From: Nymphaea colorata | Lineage: Eukaryota > Streptophyta > Magnoliopsida > Nymphaeales > Nymphaeaceae | Length of the DNA stretch: 45,936 nucleotides | NCBI RefSeq assembly: GCF_008831285.2 | Contig: NW_022205206.1 | Coordinates: 1-45,936 of the forward strand | Reading direction: 5' to 3' | Shown: piece by piece, positions 33,801 to 44,879 of the stretch | Layout of the letters: every line of letters starts with the position of its first letter | Numbering within the stretch: the stretch's first letter is position 1 | Program-made: the position numbers and the translations under genes | The notes under the pieces: generated by a model | Databases searched by the model: none | Told to the model about the DNA's origin: nothing | The model's input: only the letters and a program-made list of their open reading frames with translations

Positions 33801-34194
33801 AACCTACTAGAAGCAATCTTCCCTTCTCATATTCTCCAACTACTTCTACTACGAGCCTGAAAGTTTGCAGGAAATGATCACTTTAGTCCAGCACAAAGAA
33901 AACTCTATAAGAAAAGCTGACGTCTTCAGGCTCTCTTTTGCTGCCTTCCCTGCAGACCTTTTCAAGAAAATTGATGTTTCCAATTTCAAAAACGACGATG
34001 GTGAGTATTTCAAGTAGGCGGTGGACAAGGCGTTGTATCTTCCGATGATCGAGATGGCCTGTGCGAGGATGAGTGAGCTTCAGGGCGCCCATTTCATAAG
34101 AAGTTTGAATAAAATGCCTGATGATGATTAGTTTTACAATTAGCTTAAACAGATAAGCCGGAAGAAATCATATGAGTGCCTAGAAAAGAATTGA
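30809..34194 (+). CDS. Membrane protein with three tandem degenerate GT2-like modules (1,121 aa)
   Basis: One frame throughout apart from a 20-nt intron, GTAATAACCATTATATTTAG (33226-33245); no frame defects in 3.4 kb. A membrane anchor (LKIVAIVALCIFAFGIVF) lies at about residues 30-48. Three modules homologous to the neighbour's catalytic domain begin at about residues 130, 514 and 881: LTFCLVVQRLN, TPLCIVIAQLP and YPMCVVIELAF. Each keeps the scaffold (NSIFNQNYSNYKVII, NSIFSQDYSNYFVVI, NSLFLQNYSNYFAVI), but the catalytic sites are changed. The neighbour's IIDDASTDQ becomes IMHEPQTKG, INNRNPTID and FGDGSEGGD. Its VDGDDELLG becomes IHRSGELIG, LSGREELFG and LQDSDEFAG. Only the third keeps a DXD. 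Modules end alike (FPLVEMMCG, FPLLELSCSRN, LPMIEMACARM). Likely a pseudoenzyme scaffold, or active only in module 3. Confidence 0.82.
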
Positions 34195-34514
34195 TCATTA
34201 CATACTTTATGAAATAAATAAATGAAAATTGTATCCTGTTTAAAGAGCTTGGTTTTTTTTTTTATCTTTTCTATGAATTGTATCAAGCCTACATTTTTAT
34301 AATGATTATACAAGATAATCATAGCTCACGCTTAATATTCTCTAATGATATTTATCAACTCAACTTGAATAGTTTTTCTCAAACTAATGATTGAAAGCCT
34401 TTAAAACCCGCATCGAATAATCATTATTATGTTTCATTCTTACAATTATATAAATTTAGTATATAAGTATAAAAATTAAGCCAAATTCGGCTTCAGAATG
34501 TTAGAATATAATCG
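34195..34514. other. AT-rich spacer
   Basis: 320 bp, very AT-rich with a T10 run near 34250. No coding potential seen. Confidence 0.4.
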
Positions 34515-37351
34515 ATGCGTAATTAAGCTAGCTAAGAAGTGCCCGAATACCAAAGTCTCTCGCAAAGAAGCGACCTGAATCCTCACCAAACCTAACCATC
34601 ACTTGCTATTCATCAAGTAAACCCAGAAAATATTGAAAAACATCACGATTTCATGATGATGATTTTTGGGTTATTTTTGAGCACGATTCTATTGTAAGGT
34701 TGCCCTTAGCTAGGTTATACGTGTCAATCCAACTCCATCCTCACGTCCATCAAGCCACCATGCTCGTCTACAATACCCTTATACCTTCATAAAAAGCCTT
34801 CGCCAAAATTCTATGGGTGCAGAGTGATATCGATTTTGGCGCTTTGGGAGTTTATGATTCGCTAACAGCTAAATATCAAATTGACGTGGGAAGGAAGAAT
34901 GGATACGAGGTGAGAGTAGTTGATTCCCTTACTGCGTACGACTGGCTTTCCCCAGAGATGGCAGAGCTTATCCGAAAAGTGAAACATAATAGCAAAATCT
35001 ACATCTCAGTTATGGAGTTACTCCGCATTGCCCTTCTCATCTAGCACGGAGGAGTCTCAGTTAGAATTGGCAACCACATCTTCACTGAGAATTTGGGATG
35101 GATCTATTAACTAATCAATATTAAAGGAGAACCTTTGAGGTATCTCCAGAACGAAGAGGCATTGGAGTATTGTGGCACTGAAAAGGCTCCTGAAGTTATG
35201 CTTTTTTATCATAATCGGTAGGACTTTCGCTCTTACTAAGAAAAGATAATAATCGCGAGGCCTAATTCACGACTATTAACAGAAGCATTCGAATAAATGG
35301 TAAGGGTACTTCTGGACGGCGAATTACCTTATGATTACCTTCAAACAATAGGTCGTTATCACGTCTTTGACAGGTATACCGCTATGTAAAACTTTTTATC
35401 CGAGATAATTAGTTTCAAATGGCACTATTGGAGCACATAAAATTTTTGCAAAGATTATTCTGTATTGTCGATCAAAAAGGGAGAAGGAAGGTACGTGCAA
35501 AAATTTTCAGCATGGATAAAGATCCAAAAAGATTTCCTAATGGATATTAACTAGTTTTATCAAATAAATGGGCATACCAAGATGGTTGAGGTGGACATGA
35601 ATGGCCTTGCGAAGTAGTTAATGGACGTGTTTCAGCACTAAAGCCTCGGAAAAGCACACAAAAATAGTATCTTTCGAAAATTGATCTAAAGTAAGAGCAA
35701 TAATTGGCTTCTGAATCCTCTCAACAAAACTCGTCATGTCTAATTTTGTATTATCTCTCTCAAACCTCTCAATAGTCTCAATTACAAATAGCACATAAGG
35801 GAAAGCCTAAACAGGCTTGCCTGGCAAAACTTCAAAAGATGGAAAGCGATTTACTTTGTGAACCATTTGGAGTCATAGGAAATGATAATCATCAACCATG
35901 CGCTTGAATCATTCGCGAAGATAGTGAAGGCAAGCTAATGGTAGGGGCTAAACTTGCAGAGAGCCGCCACAAAGCACTGCAACGAAAGAGATATTGGAGT
36001 TATACTGGACTATGATGAGTGGTTCGAGCAATCAAATGCCCTCAGCATCATTTCTAAGTAGTTTTAGCACAAAGATGTCAGTGCAGCCTTTGTGACAACT
36101 CGGTTGGGATAGGATACCTATTTTCCATAGCCAAATATGAGATACTTTCGAAAAGTTATGTACACAGACAAAGATAACTTCTTCCAGCTAGCCGTGAACT
36201 TGAGAGTAGTGAGTCTGTATGCCTATAGGTTAGTTCCTTCTTTTGACCTTCATGACACTACAGGCAGGTATTATGACCGTTAGCTGCCGTTTTATACGCT
36301 AATCCAGTTGAATTCAGCCAATGAGGAATGCTAGCGAAGTTATCATCTTCGATATTTCTTGAAGTAAATTGAGCCAAAGGTCGAAATTCCCAAGTATCGA
36401 GTTTATCTCCCGAACATAGCTGTGCGAATGGCTACAGAGAAGGCCATTAACTTCGAACAACACGAATATAGAAGTAAATATAATGCGAAATCATGGTGTG
36501 AGGGCGTAAAAATGTACATCAGTTACAAGAAGCATTCACTAAAAGACTATTTTATCTATAATAATGGGTCTGAATTCATCGGCTTCCAGAATAGAAAAAA
36601 CCTGCCTGAACAAATCCCGAGGAAAATACATCAAATATGGGTCGGGGATAAGGAGCTTCCTCATCATAGAAAGATTCTCATCGAAAATATTAAAAAATTA
36701 CATCCCAATTACAAGCACTATTTATGGGGAAATCAAAACGTTACACGTTTGAATTTTCCAAATACTTATGACCTCATCCAGTTGATCTTTAAGTTAGGAA
36801 AGACGAGCCCTCTAAGCAAGATGGCTATGGCAGCGGACTTGATGAGGCTTGAGATTCTTTATTACCACGGTGGAGTCTACCTTGACACAAATTATTATGT
36901 TTTTAGAGAAAACGCGCTTGACGATTGGCTGACCTTCAAAGCCATGATGCCAGGCCAGATGATCCCCAACTATAAAGAGGAGCGCTAAAACGGTCTCTTT
37001 GCCGTTGTGGAACGATTCTAAAATATCGGAAGGCTTTTAGACCACCGTCGGTTGAGCATGTTGAACATCTTTACGCGTATGACCAGTCTCACCACTGGAC
37101 CGTTCTATTTCGTCCAGTCAATCAACGGGGCTGAGGAGTTAGATTAGAATATCTTTGTGGCTCCTCAGGAGCACATCTATCCATTTTACGATTCAGGCCT
37201 AAATCCTTGCTATTGCGTGGCCCCCTTCAATACCTCCGAAGATCAAATTCTTTTCAGAAATAACTATGCCTATTGGAAAAATTGCTCGTCAACATACCCC
37301 TGGTCCTTCGGGTTAGATTTTTTGGAAGAGGGAGGCACTTGGAAATGGTGA
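34515..37351 (+). CDS. Tri-domain glycosyltransferase: GT32-like (degenerate), GT2-like, GT32 (938 aa)
   Basis: ATG 34515, 20-nt intron 34694-34713 (GTAAGGTTGCCCTTAGCTAG), then an intact frame to TGA 37349-37351. A membrane anchor (MMMIFGLFLSTILL) follows a 50-residue cytosolic tail. Domain 1 (about 60-350) copies the GT32 core as ELLRIALLIQHGGVSVRIGN, lacking the Asp-x-Asp. Domain 2 (about 400-570) is GT2-like, with FCIISLKPLNSLNY, WKAIYFVNHLES and an acidic RDIGVILDYDEWFE. Domain 3 (about 690-860) is a canonical GT32/DXD domain: IPRKIHQIWVGDKELP, KMAMAADLMRLEILYYHGG, then VYLDTN. GT32 enzymes (Och1-like, and glycosyltransferase domains of some toxins) transfer hexoses or HexNAc. The protein is expected in the Golgi lumen. 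A close paralogue lies tail-to-tail at 37481. Confidence 0.85.
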
Positions 37352-37480
37352 TTGTTTATCGCTTCATACTCGAAAACTCTATAATCCTTGACGCTGTTTT
37401 TAATTCTCGCAATATTCATCAACTCTTTAAGGGATTATATAGGATTGTATAATTGATAAGTGATTATAGTAAGCGAATCA

Positions 37481-40337
37481 TCAATCAGCACTCATCCAAG
37501 AGCCTCCCTCTCCCATGAAGTTGATTCCGAATGCCCAATAGTAAATTTCAGAGCAATTGATGCCATACGCGTACCTTTGCTTGAATAGCAATCTTTATGC
37601 AGGAGTCTACTTCGAAACTACACAATAGTTGTTCTCCACGTAGAACGGATATATGTAGTCGTGGGGCAAGGAGAGAATTTCTTGGTCGTAGTCTTCAGTC
37701 CCTTGCATGGCCAGCGAGAAGTAGAAAGGCCCTGTTATGACATTCGCCTACCAACCGAAGAAGTTACGCTGACTCAGCAATCGATGATCAAGCAGTCTCT
37801 CGATATTTTTAAATCCTTTCGAGGAGCCAAAGAACCCATTATCTCTTGCGAACTTATAGACTGGGATTTGCTGGGCAGGCATCACAGCTTTATATGTAAG
37901 CCAATCATCGAGGGTGTGATTACCGAAGATATGATAATTGGTATCGATATAGAATCCTCCGTGATTGTAAACGATCTCCAAACGCATCAAATCTGCAATC
38001 ATAGCCATCTTGTTCTTGGTGCTTACCTTGCTGAACTGGAAAAGGAGTTGGATTATGTCATATGTCCGTGGGAAATTTTATCTGGTAATGTTGTTGTTGC
38101 CCCATAGGTAGTATTAATATGATGGATGAAGCCGCTTTATATTGTCCATCAGAATCTTTTTGTATGGTGCAAGCTCCTTTCCTCCAATCCATATCTGATG
38201 GATCTTTTTCGGGATAAGCTGAGGCAAGTTTTTACGATTTTTAAACCCAAAGTACTACTCTCCATTGTTCAAGGTAAAATAATCATCAAGATTCTTCTTA
38301 AGCTCGTAGAGTTGATACCAAATTCCATAGCAAAAGTTGTGGACAGTTTACTTTGATTTATACTACGGTGCAGTAAAGTTGTGAACCTTCTCAGCAGGCA
38401 TATTGATGACTATTTCTTGAATATAAACTTTGCGCTTGGGGATTTAGAGTCTTTGCTATATCTTTTTCAAGAAGAATCGCGGTTATGGATCTGGGCATGA
38501 TTCATATGCCATTTGAACAAGAGTATAGAATGGCATTTCTCTATTGTAGTATCTTCCCTCGACGTCATGAAGATCGAATAGCGGGATTAGTCTATATCCA
38601 TATAGGCTAAATGCTCTAAAGTGCTCAGCTAGCTATCGAAGATTATTCGTATTTGTCTACATAAGTTTTCGTTAAAAAGCCATTAATGGCTTAGGATATG
38701 CAGGTTTTTGGTTAACCTTAGTTGAGACGAAGGCACCGAACACATCTCTTTTTCTAAACTTATCAGCCAGGAGGGTGAGACTGTCTTTATTCTCGAAGGA
38801 TTCATCGTAATCAAGAATGACTCCGATATCTCTTTAGTCACAATACTTGGTAGCAGCTCTCTGGAGGTTTAGCCCTTACCATTAGCCGGCGTTCACAACT
38901 TTAACCAATGGATCTGATGACAAAACTGACATTTTTTATTGATGGTTCTTAACAAAGTAAACAGCTTTCCACTTCTTAAAGTCTTGCCTCTTCAGAGAAT
39001 CAATACTTCTATTGATCTGATTCTTATAGTTATCCTTGCTTAAAGGCTTCAGAGAGATTATGCAGAACTGGACATCCCTATTCTAGTTGATTGGAGTCAT
39101 TAACCATTTATTTCCCTCCGCTTGTATGATCTATCTAAAGAAGCTGTTCTTGTGGGAAGTTTGAAGATCCTCTTTTTATACGACACTGATGAATTGCTGA
39201 GTGATTGCCTCAAAATCTGGAATGAATATATGTGGCCTTCCGTTCTATACAAAATACTACTATTTATCTCCAAGAAGGTCTCTTCTGATCTTGATCCAAT
39301 TAAATTCCTCACTAACATATGCGCCAAATCTCTTGTTGATTGAGATAATGTTATAATCTTTGCACAATGCCTTCCCTGTACTCCAGTAATGCGACCTAAA
39401 GTTGAGAAGATTGTTGAAGAAATTTTCCATGGACATGGCGCCATCGTTGTTAAACCATCCGAAGAATTTAAGCGGATCATAAGGGCGTTTTCCTGCAATA
39501 AGAACGTGAATCATTTCTTAGAAGAGTTCCTTAAGGAGTCTTGACTGTTTTCGTGCAATAATGACTGAATCATCATAATACTTGAAACTCTCCAATCCTT
39601 GATAAAAAAGGATGGCCTATGGCTAGCCTTTCATGCGGCATGCCTATAATACTTGCTACTGTTCAAGCCTTAACAGCGTTTTGTGATCAAATTTAGCTGT
39701 TTATTCGATCCAGTTTAAGTTGTCAACCAGAATCTGCTTTCCTGCTCTCACAATTATACCTCCATGCTATATAAGCAAAGCAATTTTTAGCAATTCGTGT
39801 ATACGAATGAAATACTGCGTTGAATGCTTGGTCTTTCTGATCTTCTATATGATTTCAGGAGAGAGCCAATCATATGCGGTATTATCGTCAACTACTCTCA
39901 CCTAATATCCACTCTTCCGTCCAATTTATATCTGATGCTGTGCCACGATCGCATCCATCATCCCTAGAGTATCAAACCTTCCAGGGCTTTGCACCCATAA
40001 AATTTGAGGAAAAACTCTTTACGTTTAGGCCTGTAACGAAACCTCAACAGATGGTGGTGGACAGTTTCAGTCCTTTGTGAAGCTTAATTGGAGATGAAGA
40101 TGCTAAATAGGTAAGAAATTACAGTGCAGTTACCGTGAGCAGTGCAAAGAGTATGATTAATGCTTTAATTTTGTTGGTTAGTGATATCACCTTCGGGATA
40201 GTTGATTGCGTTAATGACTCTAAATCGGTTGATTAGGCTGCTGAAAGTGTGCTAAGATTGGTTGGCTAGGGATTATCTTCCTAAGCTCTGATTGAAAGAT
40301 CTTAGTCCTATATTCGAGCTCTATTTTAATTGTTCAT
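37481..40337 (-). CDS. Tri-domain glycosyltransferase paralogue (about 952 aa)
   Basis: Minus-strand sister of the previous gene, with the same order: cytosolic tail, anchor (KALIILFALLTVTALQFLTY), degenerate GT32 (ELLKIALLIQHGGIIVRAGK), GT2-like (FCIISLKPLSKDNY, RDIGVILDYDESFE) and GT32 (IPKKIHQIWIGGKEL, ADLMRLEIVYNHGG, FYIDTN). The start is ATG 40337-40335 and the stop TGA 37483-37481. Two frame steps occur only near the N-terminus (about 40060 and 40005). The first may instead be a 20-nt intron, GTCCACCACCATCTGTTGAG. The remaining 2.5 kb is intact. The stops of the two paralogues are 129 bp apart, so they converge. Where this copy has CAG (DVQFC) the sister has TAA, direct internal support for UAA=Gln. 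Confidence 0.85.
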
Positions 40338-41055
40338 ATATTCAATTATGAACTATATATGCAATACCAATTAATCAATTTATTGAATTTACCGTTTTAT
40401 TGATGCTCGTCTCCAAAGAAACCCATATTTTGCTCTGAAGGCTGCTTTTTGCATATAATGTTTATTAATGCCTTGAGGACAAGTTGAAAAGGGAATAAAA
40501 TAAATTGGAAAGTAATGATGGCAGTATGGAATATAGAATATCTTGTAGAGAAGCCAGTTAAATGGCCTTCATAGATATCCTAATGTGTGCTTGTCAAAGC
40601 AAACAGATGTAAACAATCCAATTAAAAGCAAAACTGATAAATAACAGTACAATCCTTAACTATTTTACTCTAACTGTTGAAAAATTGGTATGAATTATCC
40701 AATCCGCTTAGATTTCATATCCGCAATCAGATAAGGTGTTTATAACCAAGGAGAATAACAACTCAAGCACAACTTTATCAAGCTTCCACAATCATTCAAT
40801 CACAAGAAAAGACTTATAGATAGTTACCATTAGCTAAGTTATGAATCTATTACTGTTTAGGCAGCTTTTGGCAATTTTAACTTTACAATTTCTCAACATT
40901 AAAATCATGCAATAGGCATTATCATATTTTTTGTGTATATGTAATAATATGGTTAAGTCTACCACAAAACGTCTTTGTATGAATTACGATTGTATGCCAA
41001 TAATTAATTGATAGATGTATAAAGTTGAAAAAATTAAATTAATATTACTTTAATA
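40338..41055. promoter_or_regulatory. Divergent AT-rich spacer (promoter region)
   Basis: 718 bp between the divergent starts of the glycosyltransferase paralogue and the channel gene. It is AT-rich with TATA-like stretches (AACTATATATGCAA near 40351) and no credible gene. Confidence 0.45.
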
Positions 41056-44000
41056 ATGAACCTAACTTCAAAGTCCAATATCGACATAATCACAGACGAG
41101 GTTTCGATATAGCCGGAGAAGTTGAACCAAAACATGATTAAGAAGACCTACGAAATCATCCGAGATATGACAGAAATCCAAAAGTTCTCCAAAGCAAGGG
41201 CGCATATCGTAGATGCACTCAAGTATAAACACCCACGACATGAAAGCGAGTCGCTATCAACGCCTAAGCTGTTCAAATATCTCTATATCTTTCAGTCAAG
41301 CAGTCCATGGGACTGGGTGCTCTTTTTGTCAGGATGGTTATACTTATGTTTGGCAGTATTAGACAGCGAAGAATATGCCACCAAAATAGCCATTGAGGCC
41401 ACTCTTCTAGTCCTTTTTTGGGTGGACACAGCCATCCAGTTCTATTGCAAGACCTTCGATAATTTCCAGAAAAAAAATCACTATTCGACTTTCTTCCTGT
41501 TTAAGATAATCATCATCCTGCTGATGACTGCCGACCTCATCATCTTCATCGCCATGCCCTGCTACGATAGCAGGCCTATCCGTCCCTTCCGTGTGCTTCG
41601 CTGCTGTACGATTGTTTTAATTGAGTTGTACCGCTTTTATTCGACGCTGAAATGCGAAAATCGTTGCTATCGTTAGCCTCAGCCTACAAGGATGTACTTG
41701 TCTATTTTATTTTCTTCTCTACAGTGATAATAGGGTATGCTTTGCTAGGTAACCGCGCTCTGACTTACGATCCTTCCTTTAAGGATCCAACTTTCCGCAA
41801 GATTTGGACCCATACAAGACTAATTACGGTGATTTGAGTCGGATGATCTTCATGATCTACGTAACGGCCACCTACGACTCATACCCCGATAATCAAATCC
41901 TCGTAATCCAAAATTACTAGCCAAATTACATCTACTATATCATCTTCATTTTCACAAACATGTTTCTTTTCTCTTCCATTCCCGGTTCGCTAATCTACCT
42001 GAAGTTTAGAGACACCAGGAGCAAACTTATACTGATCGATGAGATTAGACAGCAGCATTCGTTGATCCTTGGCTTTGTGACTTTGGCCTAGAATTAGTAT
42101 AACTTGTCGATAGAGAAGCTGATTAAATTCTTGCTCTACATGTACAGATACAAGATACGCTACGTCTAGTATATCACTGACATCTGTCTCAAGCTGGACG
42201 ACAATAACAACCGATCAATTGTAATCTTTATCTTATCTAGCAAGTGAATGAGTTCATGCAGCTGACAAAATTGCTTCTAGAGAACTCTGCAATGCTTCCT
42301 CCTGCATTTGACGACATTTAGACTTGGGTGAAGTTCCGAAAGTACATGAATACCCATTTGAATTTGAAGTTTATTGTCAAGCACTGGGTCTTTGAGTTTA
42401 TAGTCTCTATCATCATCATTCTCTCCTTTATAAACGCTATCTTCTTCATGTATCAATACACGACTTTGCTGGAAACCTTCGATAATATCTTCATTTGGCT
42501 GTTCTTTGTGGAACTCATGATACGAATAATCGCATATGGTCCTTAGATTTTCTTCATGGATAGATGGAATAACGTTGATTGCTTCTTGGTCATTTTTGGT
42601 CTGCTCTTCTTCTTTATCCCCAATAACTCCAACGCTGACGGTATTGTGAGAATGATAAGGATATTCAGATTGGCTAGCTTGCTAAGATTGATGTCTCACA
42701 GTAGCTATATGAAAGGAGTGAATTTCGAGATTTGGTTCAAGATCAAGAACATCTTTGCCATTCTGCTGGAGATCATGCCCATCATTCTTAAGTTCATGCA
42801 TCTCTTTGCCTTTTTTTTCTACATCTACGTTATTATCGGAATGGAAATGTTCTACAATCTCTACTCCACCACTACCACTCCATATAGTCAATACCACCAA
42901 TTTAGCAATTTCAAGACTATCATCAAGGGGATGTATGTAATGGTTCAGATATTAACTGAAGCTGGATGGTCACAAGTGGCATACGATCATTGCTGGAGAG
43001 CTCCATTCTATTATGGATATATCATGCTCTATTTTTGCCTATGCCATATCACAATCGTTTATATCATTGCCACGCTCATTAAGGGTATCTTTTGGGAGGT
43101 GTTTTTTACAGTTAACTAAATTTTCGTGGCCCGTGAGAAGTCAAACGAATAGTAAGAAATAAAAGATGAAGCAGTCAGCAAAAAAGCCAAGGAAATTTAG
43201 GAGATTAATTAGGCCATTTATTAGAATAGATTTTTATCTCCTGATACTATCCTCAAGAGATAGCTAATCTAGAACAAGTTCGACGAGTAAATATTCAAAA
43301 AATTGATTATTTTCTATGAGAACGAAAAAATAAATGCCCACAAAAAATTTAGATCAAAAAAATCACTGGTCACCCAAATGTATAAGGATGATTGGGAGAT
43401 GATAAGCAGTCAAAGCGATCTGAAGCACTCTTCCAAGAAGATTGTTGAGAATAATGTGGAACAATAGTAGAAGAGGCAGAAAATTTCATTGAATGATATG
43501 GAAGAGATTGAGGAAGAAGACTTTTAGACCTAGATTTCAGAGATTATCTAGCGTTTAATCGTAAATCCAAAGATAAAATACAACGAGTTGATAGCTTCTC
43601 CCAGGCTGTTCGTGGAATTTTTGCAATCAAAACTCAAAAACCCCCAATAACTCAGCAAGGAAGGAGAGTTCAACATGCACTTCAATCCCATCGAAAATCA
43701 AGAGTCCATCAGCTTCCACATCTTCGAAATGCACTCCATTCTCAGTATCGATCCATCCAAACGCGAACAAAAAGCTCTCATCATTCAAAAACTAATCGAA
43801 GAGAATATCCTCACGGAATAGCATGGAGAAACCTTGCTGAGAAAGAAACTTCAGGAGAAGGTATTCAATATCGATACAAATGGCACTCTTCGTCGGCTCT
43901 TCTTGACTGGAACAAATGAATAACTGATAAAAAAGTTCGAAATTTAATACTTTTCTGATGTCTATGGGTATAGCTACAAGCGAATCAACAAATTGACACT

Positions 44001-44865
44001 CCAGCCACTACTGAGAGTGGAGGCTTCATTAACCTACGCTCTTAGAAACGTCTTACGTTATCCCCAGATAAACACTACCTAGTTCTTTGAAATGCTGACC
44101 AACATCGAGGACCAATTCAGTAACAAACTCCTGCAAACCGGTTCTTTATTTAAATTCGTCTACAAGTTGGATTGCGATGGTGATATCTGGTTTTCAGTCG
44201 AGTACAAGAGACAGCAGGAGATGAAAATTCATTTCATCAAGACTGGTATCTGGTGTTATTTGAGAGATATGAAGGAAAAACAGGTAAGCTACGCTCGTGA
44301 TGTATTCAACTGGTACTTCCCAGAAGGATAGAGGATTGCTTGCGAACAATATATCAAAAAATTCTATCAAAGCTTCGAAGGACTCGCCTTCAGTCTTCTC
44401 AATGAGGATGAATTCTTCGGCTGCGATCCTAAGGACTTCATCTACGATCTCTACATCCAGCATTTCGATGTCGATCGCACTTCCCGCTTCCAAAGTCGCA
44501 AACTATAGATATCCAAGATCATGGTGGTCATTCTTTCCAAGGAGGAAGAGAGAGAAGATATAGGGTTAAAGCCTCTTCAATATTCGCTATCCGATATAAA
44601 GCGATAGCACAAGAAGAAGAAAAAATAGATGGATTTCAAATTTGACGAATCCGATAACTAAACTTTTGAAAAATTGAAAAACTTGGCCGCTGTGGAGGTG
44701 GATAAGATCGTCGAGAGTGAAGGGCTTCCGTTTTCCTATGTGATAAACTTAATGAAGGAATTATCGGAGACGGTGACTATCAATGCTGAAAATTTCGTGT
44801 ACCAGATAGAAAAAGTTCTCAATGAATAGTACGAGTAAATGAAGGATGAATTCCATCTGCACTGA
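41056..44865 (+). CDS. Two-pore-channel-like cation channel with long C-terminal region (about 1,270 aa)
   Basis: Two six-helix repeats mark the two-pore channel family of endolysosomal/vacuolar cation channels. Repeat I includes WDWVLFLSGWLYLCLAVLDS, the weakly charged S4 RPIRPFRVLRCCTIVLIELY, and a pore region ending VTATYDSYPDN before YYIIFIFTNMFLFSSIPG. Repeat II has ETFDNIFIWLFFVELMIRII, a proper S4 (GIVRMIRIFRLASLLRLM) and a pore segment with VQILTEAGWSQVAYDHC before HITIVYIIATLIKGIFW. About 600 charged residues follow, rich in Lys/Glu/Gln with no motif I recognise. Three -1 steps lie at about 41651, 41806 and 42236; adding three bases gives 1,271 codons exactly. The last 2.6 kb is one clean frame. 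Most family members are 700-900 aa, so the tail is unusually long. Confidence 0.82.
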
Positions 44866-44879
44866 TCATCAGCAATCAT

